A stretch of 64,000 bases of DNA. It comes from Limnohabitans sp. B9-3 (GTDB lineage: Bacteria; Pseudomonadota; Gammaproteobacteria; Burkholderiales; Burkholderiaceae_C). The stretch is from NCBI RefSeq assembly GCF_002778325.1, contig NZ_NESI01000002.1, positions 124,001 to 188,000 of the forward strand, read 5' to 3'. Below, one piece after another: positions 8,335-16,944 of this stretch; within the stretch, counting starts at the first letter, position 1; each line of letters opens with the position of its first letter. The notes beneath the pieces are model-generated. The model did not search any database, was not told the DNA's origin, and saw only the letters and a program-made list of their open reading frames with translations. Both the position numbers and the translations under genes were made by a program.

Positions 8335-9144
8335 ATGCGTACCTATTCGCTCGCGTACTTAACGGCCAATGCCTCGACAGTTCCCGAAGCTATCAGCATT
8401 GCCGCGCAGTTGGGCTATGGTTTTGTGGGATTGCGTTTGCAGCCTAATGGGCCTGGCGCACCGTTTCAAAGTTTCATCACCGATGCAGCCGTGCAACGCG
8501 AAACCTTGGTACGCATGGCCGACACGGGTGTGCAGGTGTTTGACCTTGAAATCATTCGCATCGGCGAGCAATTTGACCCCGTAGTGCACCGCCCCTTGTT
8601 AGAGGCGGGGGCCGCACTTAAAGCTCGTGCAGTGTTGATTGCAGCCGACGACAGCAACGAGCAACGTTTGGCTCAGCATTACGCGCAACTGTGTGAGTTC
8701 ATGCAACCCTATGGACTCACCGCAGATTTGGAGTTTATGCCGTGGACGGGTGTGAAAGATACACAAGCCGCGATGCGTGTGGTCAAACAAGCCGGCACGC
8801 CGAAGAACGCTGGCATCTTGGTGGATGCTTTGCACTTTGGTCGTTCCACCACCACCTTGGCAGACATCGCTGCCATTCCACGCAAGCTGTTGCACTATGC
8901 ACAAATGTGCGATGCGCAAGCGGGTTTGAGTTTCACGACTGAAGAATTAATTCACAGTGCACGCCAAGAACGTTTGCTGCCAGGAGAAGGCACCATCGAT
9001 GTCAAAGGTTTGTTTGCCACTTTGCCGCAAGATTTACCCGTGAGCGTAGAAATCGTGAACCTTGAGCGCTCGAAACCGATCGGTGACAAGGCTTGGGCTG
9101 AAATGTGTCTCAACGCCACTCAGAAAGTTTTAGGCGATGCCTAA
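8335..9144 (+). CDS. Sugar phosphate isomerase/epimerase-like TIM barrel (copy 1)
   Basis: A 269-residue AP-endonuclease-2/xylose-isomerase-like TIM barrel. Candidate metal ligands are the Glu in ADLEFMPW, the Asp and His in LVDALHFGRS, and the Glu in VSVEIVNLE. Relatives include dehydratases, isomerases and epimerases, so the reaction is not fixed by sequence alone. With its neighbours, a dehydratase or isomerase acting on a cyclic hydroxy acid is plausible. It follows the FAD-NIPSNAP gene by 19 bp with a GAGGG ribosome-binding site, so it is likely the last gene of the IclR operon. It converges on the second IclR gene. Confidence 0.85.
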   Translation: MRTYSLAYLTANASTVPEAISIAAQLGYGFVGLRLQPNGPGAPFQSFITDAAVQRETLVRMADTGVQVFDLEIIRIGEQFDPVVHRPLLEAGAALKARAVLIAADDSNEQRLAQHYAQLCEFMQPYGLTADLEFMPWTGVKDTQAAMRVVKQAGTPKNAGILVDALHFGRSTTTLADIAAIPRKLLHYAQMCDAQAGLSFTTEELIHSARQERLLPGEGTIDVKGLFATLPQDLPVSVEIVNLERSKPIGDKAWAEMCLNATQKVLGDA

Positions 9145-9163
9145 TTGTCTTTGCCACGCTGCC

Positions 9164-9949
9164 TCACATCAACGGCCGCAAACTTTGCGCGACTTCGCGC
9201 AACACGGGCAGCACTCGGTTCACGGCTTCCTTGGACGTTTCATGCTGAATGGGCATGCTCACGGTCAGCGCGCCTTGCACATTCCCTTTGTGGTCACGCA
9301 AGGGGACCGCCACGCCGCGGTACGCCAAGTCGAGCTGCTGCTCGGACAACGCCCAATCTTGCGTGCGAATGCGGGCCAACTCGGTGCGCATGCGCTTGGG
9401 ATCGGTGATGGTGTGCGAGGTGAAGGCTTTGAGTTCGTGGTTCGCCAACCACGCGTCGGACTCTTCCTCACCCAACAGCGCAAGCAGCAAAACACCCGCA
9501 CTGGTGAGGTGACAGGGCACACGCGCACCCAGCGCGAAGCTGGTGTTCATGCTGCGGTTTTGTCCGTTGCGCGCGATGTAGACCAAGTCGTAGCCATCGA
9601 GCACGGCAACAAACGAAATTTCTTGTGTGCCCATCGCCAAGCGTTGCAAAGAGGGTTGCACGATGCGCGGCAAGCGCGCCGATTCCAAGTACGACTGGCC
9701 CAGTCGCATGACCTTGGGTGTGAGCCAAAACAGTTTGCCGTCGGTGGCGACAAAGCCCAAATGCAAGAGCGTCAACAAATAGCGTCGTGCGGCTGTTCGC
9801 GTCAGGCCGCAGCGCTGTCCCGCTTGGGTAGCCGTCAAGCGCGGGTTGTGCTCATCAAAGGTTTGCAACATGGCAAGGCCTTTGTCCAAACCTGCGATCC
9901 AGTCTTTCTTGTCCATGTCCATGGGATGTGCCAAAAGTGTGTTTTTCAT
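9164..9949 (-). CDS. IclR-family regulator of the PcaR/PcaU/PobR type
   Basis: A regulator of about 261 residues when started at MKNTLL. It has the subgroup pattern GLDKGLAMLQTFD at the N-terminus, the HTH ATQAGQRCGLTRTAARRYLLTLLHLGFV, and an effector domain with EISFVAVLDGYDLVYIAR and GVAVPLRD. This subgroup governs protocatechuate and 4-hydroxybenzoate degradation in other bacteria. A longer reading from 9991 is possible, but it would place coding sequence over the operator-like box at 9975-9989, so the shorter start is preferred. It is divergent from the ABC-transporter receptor gene, which it probably controls. Confidence 0.88.
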   Translation of the reverse strand: MKNTLLAHPMDMDKKDWIAGLDKGLAMLQTFDEHNPRLTATQAGQRCGLTRTAARRYLLTLLHLGFVATDGKLFWLTPKVMRLGQSYLESARLPRIVQPSLQRLAMGTQEISFVAVLDGYDLVYIARNGQNRSMNTSFALGARVPCHLTSAGVLLLALLGEEESDAWLANHELKAFTSHTITDPKRMRTELARIRTQDWALSEQQLDLAYRGVAVPLRDHKGNVQGALTVSMPIQHETSKEAVNRVLPVLREVAQSLRPLM

Positions 9950-9974
9950 GTGTGCAGGGGGAAACCCGTGATGC

Positions 9975-10031
9975 GTTCGATGATCGCACAATATCGTTCG
10001 TTAATCGCTCAAATTGACGCGATTATCCCGA
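9975..10031. promoter_or_regulatory. Three phased PcaR/PcaU-like operator boxes
   Basis: Box 1, GTTCGATGATCGCAC (9975-9989), and box 2, GTTCGTTAATCGCTC (9996-10010), are direct repeats. Box 3 (10017-10031) holds the same core in the opposite orientation (GCGATTATC at 10019-10027). The centres are 9982, 10003 and 10024, exactly 21 bp apart, i.e. two helical turns. The boxes closely resemble the GTTCGATAATCGCAC site I recall for Pseudomonas putida PcaR. They lie between the PcaR-type IclR gene and the Liv receptor gene; box 3 overlaps a TTGACG (10014-10019). Confidence 0.72.
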
Positions 10032-10151
10032 CAGATCAAGCTTTTGCAACTAAATTGCACACATCCAATTTTTTTGAATGTTCCGCCCCAGATTTCATCA
10101 CCCCGAGCCACCAAACAAAGGCTCAATTTCAAACCCAAAGAGGAGACATCC

Positions 10152-11297
10152 ATGAATAAACGTTCCACCCTGAAAGCTGTTGCAGCTGCCGCAATTTTTG
10201 CGTTGGCAGGCATGGCACAAGCCCAGCAAACCATCCAGATTGCCAACATCGTTGAGCTCTCCGGCCCTGGTACCACAGCGGGTACGGTGTTCAAGAACGG
10301 CGTCGAGTTAGCGGTCAAAGAGATCAACGACAACGGCGGTATCTTGGGCAAGAAAATCGAAAACTACACGGTTGACACACAAACCAACCCCGGCGTGGCC
10401 AAGGGCTTGACTCAGAAGGCGGTTGACGACGGCGTGTTTGCCATTTTTGGCCCCGTTTACTCGGGTTCCATCATGGTGTCGATGGCTGAATCCAAGCGCG
10501 GCGAGGTGCCTAACTTCACCGGTGGTGAAGCCGCCTCTATCACTGCACAAGGCAACCCTTACGTGTTCCGCACCGCATTCGGTCAAAGCACGTCGTTTCC
10601 TAAGCTGGCCAAGTTCATCAACACCAAAGCCAAAACATTGGCTGTGATTTATGTGAACAACGACTTCGGTAAAGGTGGTCGTGACACCTTGACCAAGTTG
10701 TTGGCCGATGGTCCTACCAAAATCGTGGCTGATATTTCGACAGACGCGGGTCAGGTTGACTTCTCCGCTGCCGTGTTGAAAGCCAAGCAAAGCAATGCTG
10801 ACGCTATCTTTGCCTACACCAACGAAGAAGAGTCCGCACGTTTGTTGCGCGAGTTGAAGAAGCAAGGTTGGACCAAGCCTGTGATCGGTGAGACCACGTT
10901 GACTGGCCAAAAAGTGATTGAGTTGGCGGGCGATGCTGCCAACGGCGCGATGGCCCACGTCGGTTTGACTGTGGATGCACCGAACCCAGAAATGTTGAAG
11001 TTCAAGGCCAAGTACTACCAAGCCTACGGCAGCATCTCTGACCACAACGGCATCAAGGGTTACACCGGTGTGTACGTGCTCAAAGCCGCCATCGAAAAAG
11101 TAGGCAAGCTTGACCGTAAAGCTGTGGCGCAAGCACTGCACGGCATCAACATCAGCGCCAAGAAATACCCAGGCGTCATCATGGATGTGAGCTTTGACGA
11201 CAAAGGTGACTTGGACCGCGAAAGCTTCTTGATCGAAGTGAAAAATGGCCGCCAAGTGGTGACTGCCACGTTGCCCGCTTTGAACGCCAAGAAGTAA
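10152..11297 (+). CDS. ABC transporter substrate-binding protein, LivJ/HAAT type
   Basis: A 381-residue periplasmic receptor. It has a signal peptide MNKRSTLKAVAAAAIFALAG...AQA (about 1-24) and then a Peripla_BP_6 fold beginning IQIANIVELSGPGTTAGT, with FGPVYSGSIMVS and YVNNDFGKG typical of type I branched-chain amino acid receptors. Members of this family in Burkholderiales also bind aromatic and alicyclic acids. The start is set by AGGAGA 6-7 bp upstream and by the signal peptide. A strong hairpin terminator follows, so the receptor is probably made in excess over the membrane components. Control by the adjacent PcaR-like regulator is likely. Confidence 0.93.
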   Translation: MNKRSTLKAVAAAAIFALAGMAQAQQTIQIANIVELSGPGTTAGTVFKNGVELAVKEINDNGGILGKKIENYTVDTQTNPGVAKGLTQKAVDDGVFAIFGPVYSGSIMVSMAESKRGEVPNFTGGEAASITAQGNPYVFRTAFGQSTSFPKLAKFINTKAKTLAVIYVNNDFGKGGRDTLTKLLADGPTKIVADISTDAGQVDFSAAVLKAKQSNADAIFAYTNEEESARLLRELKKQGWTKPVIGETTLTGQKVIELAGDAANGAMAHVGLTVDAPNPEMLKFKAKYYQAYGSISDHNGIKGYTGVYVLKAAIEKVGKLDRKAVAQALHGINISAKKYPGVIMDVSFDDKGDLDRESFLIEVKNGRQVVTATLPALNAKK

Positions 11298-11307
11298 TCA
11301 AAGAAAC

Positions 11308-11338
11308 AAGGCACGCCTGCGGGCGTGCCTTTCTTTTT
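11308..11338 (+). terminator. Intrinsic terminator between receptor and permease genes
   Basis: AAGGCACGCC (11308-11317), loop TGCG, GGCGTGCCTT (11322-11331) and a T-rich tail. The 10-bp perfect stem would stop most transcripts after the receptor gene, a common way to make receptor in excess of permease. Confidence 0.9.
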
Positions 11339-11351
11339 CAAGCGAATTGAT

Positions 11352-12227
11352 ATGACCGATTTCCTACAACTCTTTTTCAGTGGCCTCGCCACCGGCAGCA
11401 TTTATGCGCTGGCAGCTTTAGGCTTTACCTTGCTTTGGCAAGCTTCTGGCACCATCAACTTCGCGCAAGGCGAGTTTGTGATGTTGCCTGCTTTCATGAT
11501 GCTGGGCTTCATGGCTGTAGGTTTTCCTTTGGTGTTGAGCTTTGCCGCGAGTTGTGTGCTGTCGGTCATCGTCTTGGGCTGGTTGTTCAAGCGTGGTGTG
11601 GTGGACCCTCTCTTCAAGTTCGGCATGATGCCCATCGTGGTGGCGACCATTGGTCTGTCCATCGCCATGCGCAACGCAGTGCGTGCGGGCTACAGTGCTG
11701 AGCCACACCCTTTCCCCAATCTGTTTGCCGATGAGGTCTACAACATTGCCGGTGTCACCATTTCGGCCACTGACATTGGCACCTTTGTGTTCGCGATTGC
11801 ACTCGTGTTGATCACACAGGCCTTCTTGGCCAAGACCGTCACGGGTCGTGCGATGCAAGCGGTAGCTCAAAACACCGAAAGCGCTTCGGTGTTGGGCATC
11901 AACGTGCCTCGCATGATTTTTTACACCTTCGCCATCAACGCCGTACTGGCTGCAGCCGCCGCGATTTTGGTGACACCCACTTATTTAGCCAAGTTCGACA
12001 TGGGCGCTGCTTTGGGCACCAAGGCCTTCTTCGCCGCGATCATTGGTGGTTTCAACAACTCACGTGGTGCGTTGTTGGGCGGGGTGATTGTGGGGGTGTG
12101 CGAGAACTTGGCTGCGGCCTACATTTCGCCGGCCTACAAAGACGCGGTAGCGCTGGTCATTTTCATGGTCGTGATTTTGTTCAAGCCACAAGGCTTGCTG
12201 GGTAAAAAAGTGGAGCGCAAAGTATGA
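11352..12227 (+). CDS. Branched-chain-type ABC transporter permease, LivH family
   Basis: A 291-residue integral membrane protein of the BPD_transp_2 family. It begins MTDFLQLFFSGLATGSIYAL, followed by LGFTLLWQASGTINFAQGEFVM, the usual LivH start, with about eight hydrophobic segments. It forms the channel with the LivM homologue next to it. ATG 11352 is chosen because the upstream GTG at 11325 lies inside the terminator stem. The stop overlaps the livM-like start by four bases (ATGA). Confidence 0.92.
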   Translation: MTDFLQLFFSGLATGSIYALAALGFTLLWQASGTINFAQGEFVMLPAFMMLGFMAVGFPLVLSFAASCVLSVIVLGWLFKRGVVDPLFKFGMMPIVVATIGLSIAMRNAVRAGYSAEPHPFPNLFADEVYNIAGVTISATDIGTFVFAIALVLITQAFLAKTVTGRAMQAVAQNTESASVLGINVPRMIFYTFAINAVLAAAAAILVTPTYLAKFDMGAALGTKAFFAAIIGGFNNSRGALLGGVIVGVCENLAAAYISPAYKDAVALVIFMVVILFKPQGLLGKKVERKV

Positions 12228-13207
12228 AGAAGCTCGCAATTCTTGCCGGCCTCTTGGGGCTGCTGGCCTGTATTTTTGTGCCTACGTTGCTCAAGAATCA
12301 CGGCATTTATTTGTTCACCTATTGGCTGATTTACGTTATCGCCACCATGGGCTTGAACCTCACCATCGGTTACGCCGGTCAAAAGTCACTCGGCCATGCC
12401 GCGTTCTTTGGCATTGGTGCCTACACCGTGGCTGTTCTGATGCAGGCGGGCTACAGCTTTTGGTTAGGCATGCCACTTGCAGCTTTAGGCTGCTTTGTGG
12501 TGGGCTTGGCTCTGGGCTTTCCTGCGCTGCGCGTGCAAACCATTTACTTGGCGTTTGCCACACTCGGCTTCAACACCGCGGTGTGGTTGGTGATGCGCAA
12601 CGAAGAGTGGCTCACCGGCGGCACATTTGGCATCAACAACATTGCACGCCCTGAAGCCTTCGGCATCAGCTTTGATGGCAATTTGGCTTACTACTATTTG
12701 GTGTTGGCGTTTGCGGTGGTGCTGGGCTTGCTCTTGTGGGGTTTGCTCAATTCACCTTGGGGCAAAGCGTTCACCGCCTTGCGTGACAACCCCATCCGTG
12801 CCGAGAGCTTGGGTGTGGACATCCGTGGCTACACCTTGTTGAGCTTTGCGATTGGTGCGGCTTATGCCGGTATCGCCGGTGGCTTGTTTGGTTCGATGGT
12901 GCAGTTCATCGACCCCGCACCGTTCACAGTGGAAGCGTCCATCATGATGTACCTCATGGTGGTGGTGGGTGGGCCAGGTTATTTCTTGGGTCCCTTGCTG
13001 GGGGCGGCCGTGGGCGTGATCTTGCCCGAGTGGTTGCGCTTTGCGCAGGCTTGGTATTTGTTTGTGTTCGGCACTGCCGTGGTGATGTTGATGATTTGGC
13101 TGCCCGATGGTTTGTTGAGCATTCCAGACCGTATCCGTGCAAAACGTCAGTCGCGTGAAGCCTCTGCTGCGCGTGCGGCGGCTGGTCAATCAGGAGTGAA
13201 AGCATGA
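12224..13207 (+). CDS. Branched-chain-type ABC transporter permease, LivM family
   Basis: A 327-residue membrane protein with the LivM pattern GLNLTIGYAGQKSLGHAAFFGIGAYT near residues 43-68 and LGVDIRGYTLLSFAIGAAYAGIAGGL later, with roughly nine to ten hydrophobic segments and a basic C-terminal tail. It pairs with the LivH homologue. It is translationally coupled on both sides through ATGA overlaps, the normal layout of a HAAT transporter operon. Confidence 0.92.
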   Translation: MKKLAILAGLLGLLACIFVPTLLKNHGIYLFTYWLIYVIATMGLNLTIGYAGQKSLGHAAFFGIGAYTVAVLMQAGYSFWLGMPLAALGCFVVGLALGFPALRVQTIYLAFATLGFNTAVWLVMRNEEWLTGGTFGINNIARPEAFGISFDGNLAYYYLVLAFAVVLGLLLWGLLNSPWGKAFTALRDNPIRAESLGVDIRGYTLLSFAIGAAYAGIAGGLFGSMVQFIDPAPFTVEASIMMYLMVVVGGPGYFLGPLLGAAVGVILPEWLRFAQAWYLFVFGTAVVMLMIWLPDGLLSIPDRIRAKRQSREASAARAAAGQSGVKA

Positions 13208-13962
13208 CCATGTCTACCAACCAACCCGTTCTCAAAGTCACCGACTTGAAGAAGGCCTATGGCGCGATTCAAGCGGTGGGTGGCGTGTCGTTTGAAGTGC
13301 ACCCTGGTGAAATCTTTGGCGTGATTGGCCCTAACGGTTCTGGCAAAACAACGCTGTTCAACAGCATGTTGGGCCAGATCACACCGGACACCGGCAAGAT
13401 TGAACTCAATGGTCAAGACGTCACGCAGTTGGGCCCCTTGGAGCTCAACCGCCTTGGCGTGGGCCGTACTTTCCAAACCCTTCAGGTGTTTGGCAAGATG
13501 ACCGTGCGCGACAACTTGATCGTGGCCGCGCAAGAGCACCAAGGCACCATGTTCAGCCGCGTGTTCGCACCCAACGACTCCAACTTGGGTGACAAGGCGG
13601 ATGCCTTGATTGACCAATTCCACATCCGACATGTGGCCGACAAAAAAGCGGGTGAGTTGAGCTACGGCCAACAAAAGCTGGTGGACATTGCCATGGCCTT
13701 CATGAGCGAACCTGCCCTGGTGTTGCTTGACGAACCTTGCGCGGGTGTGAACCCATCGCTGGTTGGCGGCATCAGCACCTTGCTGAAAGACTTGAACAAA
13801 ACCCGCAAGGGTAGTTTTGTTGTGATCGAACACAACATGGATTTTGTGATGGACCTGTGCCACCGCATCATGGTGATGGTGGAGGGCAAGGTGATGGCCA
13901 TTGGCACACCCGAAGAAATTCGCGCCAACAAACAAGTGCTCGACGCTTATCTGGGAAGCTGA
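13204..13962 (+). CDS. ABC transporter ATP-binding protein, LivG family
   Basis: A 252-residue cytoplasmic ATPase. Walker A is GPNGSGKTT (42-50), the signature is LSYGQQ (152-157), Walker B is ALVLLDEP (171-178), and the switch His lies in VIEHNMDFV. The family-specific GVGRTFQTLQVF segment is present. It powers the LivHM channel together with LivF. A four-base overlap with livM indicates coupled translation. Confidence 0.94.
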   Translation: MTMSTNQPVLKVTDLKKAYGAIQAVGGVSFEVHPGEIFGVIGPNGSGKTTLFNSMLGQITPDTGKIELNGQDVTQLGPLELNRLGVGRTFQTLQVFGKMTVRDNLIVAAQEHQGTMFSRVFAPNDSNLGDKADALIDQFHIRHVADKKAGELSYGQQKLVDIAMAFMSEPALVLLDEPCAGVNPSLVGGISTLLKDLNKTRKGSFVVIEHNMDFVMDLCHRIMVMVEGKVMAIGTPEEIRANKQVLDAYLGS

Positions 13963-13964
13963 TC

Positions 13965-14726
13965 ATGACCACACACAACAACACAACACCATGCATCGAG
14001 TTTGACGATGTCGTGGCGGGTTACAAAGATTTCATGATCTTGAACAACCTGTCGTTCACTGTGCCCAAGGGCTCCATCACGTTGTTGATTGGCCCGAATG
14101 GCGCTGGCAAATCGACCGTGCTCAAAACCTTGTTTGGCTTGCTCACACCGCGCCAAGGCAAGATTCGTTTGAATGGCGATGACATCACGGGCGCCACACA
14201 AAAAGACTTGCTCGCACGCGGTATTGCCTTTGTGCCGCAAGGTCGCAATTTGTTTGGCCAACTCTCCGTGTTTGAAAACCTAGAGTTGGGCGGCATCACG
14301 CTGGGCATGAAAACCACGCACGAGCGCATTCCTGAAGTGTTGGAGTTTTTCCCACGCGTGAAAGAGCGCATGAACTCCTTGGCTTCCTCGTTGTCAGGCG
14401 GTGAACAAAAGCAACTCGAAATTGGCCGTGCTTTGCTGCTGCGTCCCAAGGTTTTGTTGATCGACGAGCCCTCGATTGGTTTGTCACCCATGGTGGTGCA
14501 AGACGTCTTCAAGCTTTTGCGCAAGCTGGCTGACCAAGGCACCACGGTGCTGATGGTGGAGCAAAACGTGAAGAGTGCGCTCAAGTACTCGGACAATGCC
14601 ATTGCTTTGGAGTCTGGCCGTTTGGTGCTGTACAAATCAGCCGCTGAAATTTTGGCTGACCCACAAATGGAACGCTTGTTCTTGGGGGGCGCACACACCA
14701 CCACGGCGGCTGCAACCACCGTTTAA
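13965..14726 (+). CDS. ABC transporter ATP-binding protein, LivF family
   Basis: A 253-residue ATPase. Walker A is GPNGAGKST (43-51), FVPQGRNLFGQLSVFENLELG is the LivF hallmark, the signature is LSGGEQ (143-148), and Walker B is VLLIDEPS. The start ATG at 13965 follows the livG stop by two bases. It is the last of the five transporter genes; the Gfo/Idh/MocA gene follows after two bases and probably belongs to the same transcript. Confidence 0.94.
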   Translation: MTTHNNTTPCIEFDDVVAGYKDFMILNNLSFTVPKGSITLLIGPNGAGKSTVLKTLFGLLTPRQGKIRLNGDDITGATQKDLLARGIAFVPQGRNLFGQLSVFENLELGGITLGMKTTHERIPEVLEFFPRVKERMNSLASSLSGGEQKQLEIGRALLLRPKVLLIDEPSIGLSPMVVQDVFKLLRKLADQGTTVLMVEQNVKSALKYSDNAIALESGRLVLYKSAAEILADPQMERLFLGGAHTTTAAATTV

Positions 14727-14728
14727 AC

Positions 14729-15775
14729 ATGACCTCGGTGAACATCGTGGTCGTCGGTGCTGGCGTGATTGGTCGCGCCCACATGGCTGTCATGGCGCAA
14801 TCTTTTCAGTGTCGATTGAGCGCGATTGCCGATCCGTCTGAAGCCGCGCAGGCCTTGGCCAACGCGTACGGTGTGCCTTGGTACGCCACTTTAGATGCGC
14901 TGTTGGCTGCGACTTCGCCAGATGGCGTGATTTTGGCCACCCCCAATGCCTTGCATGTGCCGCAATCCTTGCAATGCATGGCGGCAGGTGTGCCGGTGTT
15001 GGTGGAGAAGCCGATCGCGAACACCGTGGCCGATGCCCAAAAGCTGGTGCAGGCCACGCAAACGCATTCAGCCAAAGTACTGATCGGTCATCACCGTGCG
15101 CACAGCCCCATCATGCGTGAAGCCAAAGTGGTGATTGATGAGGGTCGCTTGGGCCAGTTGGTCAGCGTGATGGGCAGCGCCATGTTTTACAAACCTGATG
15201 ACTACTTCACGCAGGCGCCTTGGCGGCGTGAGGTGGGCGGCGGCCCCATCTTGATTAACCTCATCCACGAGATTCACAACTTGCGCATGCTGTGTGGCGA
15301 GATCACGCAAGTGCAGGCCATGACTTCTAATGCGGTGCGTGGTTTTGCGGTGGAAGATACGGCGTCCATCACGTTTCGTTTTGCATCGGGTGTGTTGGCG
15401 TCTTTCATGCTGTCAGACACAGCGGCGTCGGCGCGAAGTTGGGAGCAGACCAGTCAAGAGAACAAGGCTTATGCCAGCTATGACGACGAGGACTGTTATG
15501 TCATTGCAGGCACGATGGGCAGCTTGGCCGTGCCCACTATGCGCTTGAAAACGTATGGCCAGGCAGAAGATCGTTCATGGTTCAAACCTTATCAAAGCAG
15601 CACTGTGGCGCTAGAGCGGGAAGATCCCTTGCGCTTGCAGATGGACCACTTCATCCGTGTGATCCAAGGTGTGGAAGAACCTCTGGTGAGTGCACACGAT
15701 GGGTTGCAAAACCTGTTGGTGGTCGAGGCCATCGCGCAAGCAGCAGCCAGCCAGAAGACCGTGCGCTTGGCCTAG
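14729..15775 (+). CDS. Gfo/Idh/MocA-family oxidoreductase (copy 1)
   Basis: A 348-residue NAD(P)-dependent oxidoreductase. The Rossmann loop is VVVGAGVIGRAHM (7-19), EKP (93-95) carries the family Lys, and HHRAHSP and INLIHEIHNLRMLCG lie in the substrate domain. The family oxidises or reduces hydroxyl groups on sugars, inositols and related cyclic polyols. Its direct coupling to the Liv transporter suggests it handles the imported compound or its product. The substrate cannot be assigned further. Confidence 0.88.
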   Translation: MTSVNIVVVGAGVIGRAHMAVMAQSFQCRLSAIADPSEAAQALANAYGVPWYATLDALLAATSPDGVILATPNALHVPQSLQCMAAGVPVLVEKPIANTVADAQKLVQATQTHSAKVLIGHHRAHSPIMREAKVVIDEGRLGQLVSVMGSAMFYKPDDYFTQAPWRREVGGGPILINLIHEIHNLRMLCGEITQVQAMTSNAVRGFAVEDTASITFRFASGVLASFMLSDTAASARSWEQTSQENKAYASYDDEDCYVIAGTMGSLAVPTMRLKTYGQAEDRSWFKPYQSSTVALEREDPLRLQMDHFIRVIQGVEEPLVSAHDGLQNLLVVEAIAQAAASQKTVRLA

Positions 15776-15815
15776 ATTTTTAAGATCCTATTGTCGAAAT
15801 ACGACTGACCTGGTG

Positions 15816-16862
15816 CTACTGGCGCAGGGTCACGAGCTGCCCCTTCTTGGCACTTTCTTGAATGGCATCGAGTGTGGCTGCGATGTCGTGGCTGGCTGAA
15901 GCAGCACGTTCAATGGCGGTTATGTCTCCTTCACGCACCACCTGTGCAAAGGCCTCGGCTGCAAATTGAAAGCCACTGCCGGTCGCTGAATGAACTTCTT
16001 CAAACGCAATGCTGTTGGCGATCCCTTGGCGAACGCGCAGCTGGCTGGGCAAGTAGCCCCAAGCGTGCGTGTGCGAGTTGCTGGTGTGGTTGAGGTATTC
16101 GGTCTCAACCGTGCCGTGCGAGCCCACGATGGTGGCGCGGCGGTGGTTGGCTGTGTCCATGGCGCATGACATTTGGGCGCGACGCCCATCTGCGTAAAAC
16201 AAAGTGGCCATCATGCTGATGTCTACCCCTGTGGACGCCCAAGTGGCATGGGCCACCACACGCTCAGGCGCGCAGCCCATGACCAAACGAATCAAGCTGA
16301 TGGGATAGCTGCCCGCGTCCAGTAATGCGCCACCACCGAGGTCGGGTTTCATGCGGATGTTGGTGTCGGGGTTACCTACCGAGAAGCCAAAGCTGGCTTG
16401 CATGCTGCGGACTTCGCCGATCTTGTCAAGGCTCAAGCACGCCAGCATGTCGCGGGTTTGCGGTTGGAACCAGTAGGGGTAAGACTCCAGCAGCATCACG
16501 CCATGTTGACGCGCTACTTCATACATTCGCGTCACTTCGCTCAAGTTGAGCGCCAAAGGTTTTTCGCACAGCACATGTTTGCCAGCTTGCATGGCGCGTA
16601 TGGCCCACTCGGCGTGTAGGCTGTTGGGCAAAGGAACGTAGACAGCGTCGAGCGCGTTATCCGCCAGCAATGCGTCGTAGCTGCCATGTGCGCGAGCTAT
16701 TTGAAACTGCTGTGCAAAAGCTTGAGCTTTCGCCAAGTCTCGGCTCGCGACAGCATGAATGGCAACTTGTGGGGTACCTGCGACATCGCGTGCAAATTGT
16801 TTGGCGATGTTGGCGCAGCCTAAGATGCCTAGGCGCAGGGTTTGTTGTGTGGGTTGTGTCAT
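15816..16862 (-). CDS. Gfo/Idh/MocA-family oxidoreductase (copy 2)
   Basis: A 348-residue oxidoreductase with LGILGCANIAKQFARD as the Rossmann loop and EKP at 100-102. ESYPYWFQPQ and GGGALLDAGSYPISLIRLV resemble D-xylose/trans-dihydrodiol dehydrogenase-type members. ATG 16862 is preferred over an upstream TTG at 16877. It converges on copy 1 and is divergent from the TetR gene across an 8-bp inverted repeat, so it is probably controlled by that regulator. The two copies are clearly different in sequence, not a recent duplication. Confidence 0.87.
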   Translation of the reverse strand: MTQPTQQTLRLGILGCANIAKQFARDVAGTPQVAIHAVASRDLAKAQAFAQQFQIARAHGSYDALLADNALDAVYVPLPNSLHAEWAIRAMQAGKHVLCEKPLALNLSEVTRMYEVARQHGVMLLESYPYWFQPQTRDMLACLSLDKIGEVRSMQASFGFSVGNPDTNIRMKPDLGGGALLDAGSYPISLIRLVMGCAPERVVAHATWASTGVDISMMATLFYADGRRAQMSCAMDTANHRRATIVGSHGTVETEYLNHTSNSHTHAWGYLPSQLRVRQGIANSIAFEEVHSATGSGFQFAAEAFAQVVREGDITAIERAASASHDIAATLDAIQESAKKGQLVTLRQ

Positions 16863-16880
16863 TTTTTTAGATCTCAAACG

Positions 16881-16919
16881 TGTGGCGTGTTGCTAGGGTT
16901 GTTATGGGGTGACGCCACA
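16881..16919. promoter_or_regulatory. Inverted repeat between oxidoreductase and TetR genes
   Basis: TGTGGCGT (16881-16888) and ACGCCACA (16912-16919) are perfect complements 23 bp apart in the 82-bp divergent intergenic region. A TATACT (16933-16938) lies just downstream on the plus strand, only 6 bp before the tetR ATG, so the tetR transcript could be leaderless. The operator role is inferred from position and symmetry. Confidence 0.45.
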
Positions 16920-16944
16920 GTGTCTTGCGTTTTATACTTCTGGA

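Noticed and set aside
9137..10159. A 340-codon rightward open frame antisense to the second IclR gene
   Set aside because: The translation has no recognisable domain, while the minus strand encodes a clear IclR protein; the frame is a shadow of its codon bias.
10308..11255. A 315-codon leftward frame antisense to the Liv receptor gene
   Set aside because: A shadow of a gene with clear signal peptide, domain and ribosome-binding site.
11325..11351. GTG start giving LivH nine extra residues
   Set aside because: The codon lies in the stem of the terminator hairpin, and the family N-terminus begins at 11352.
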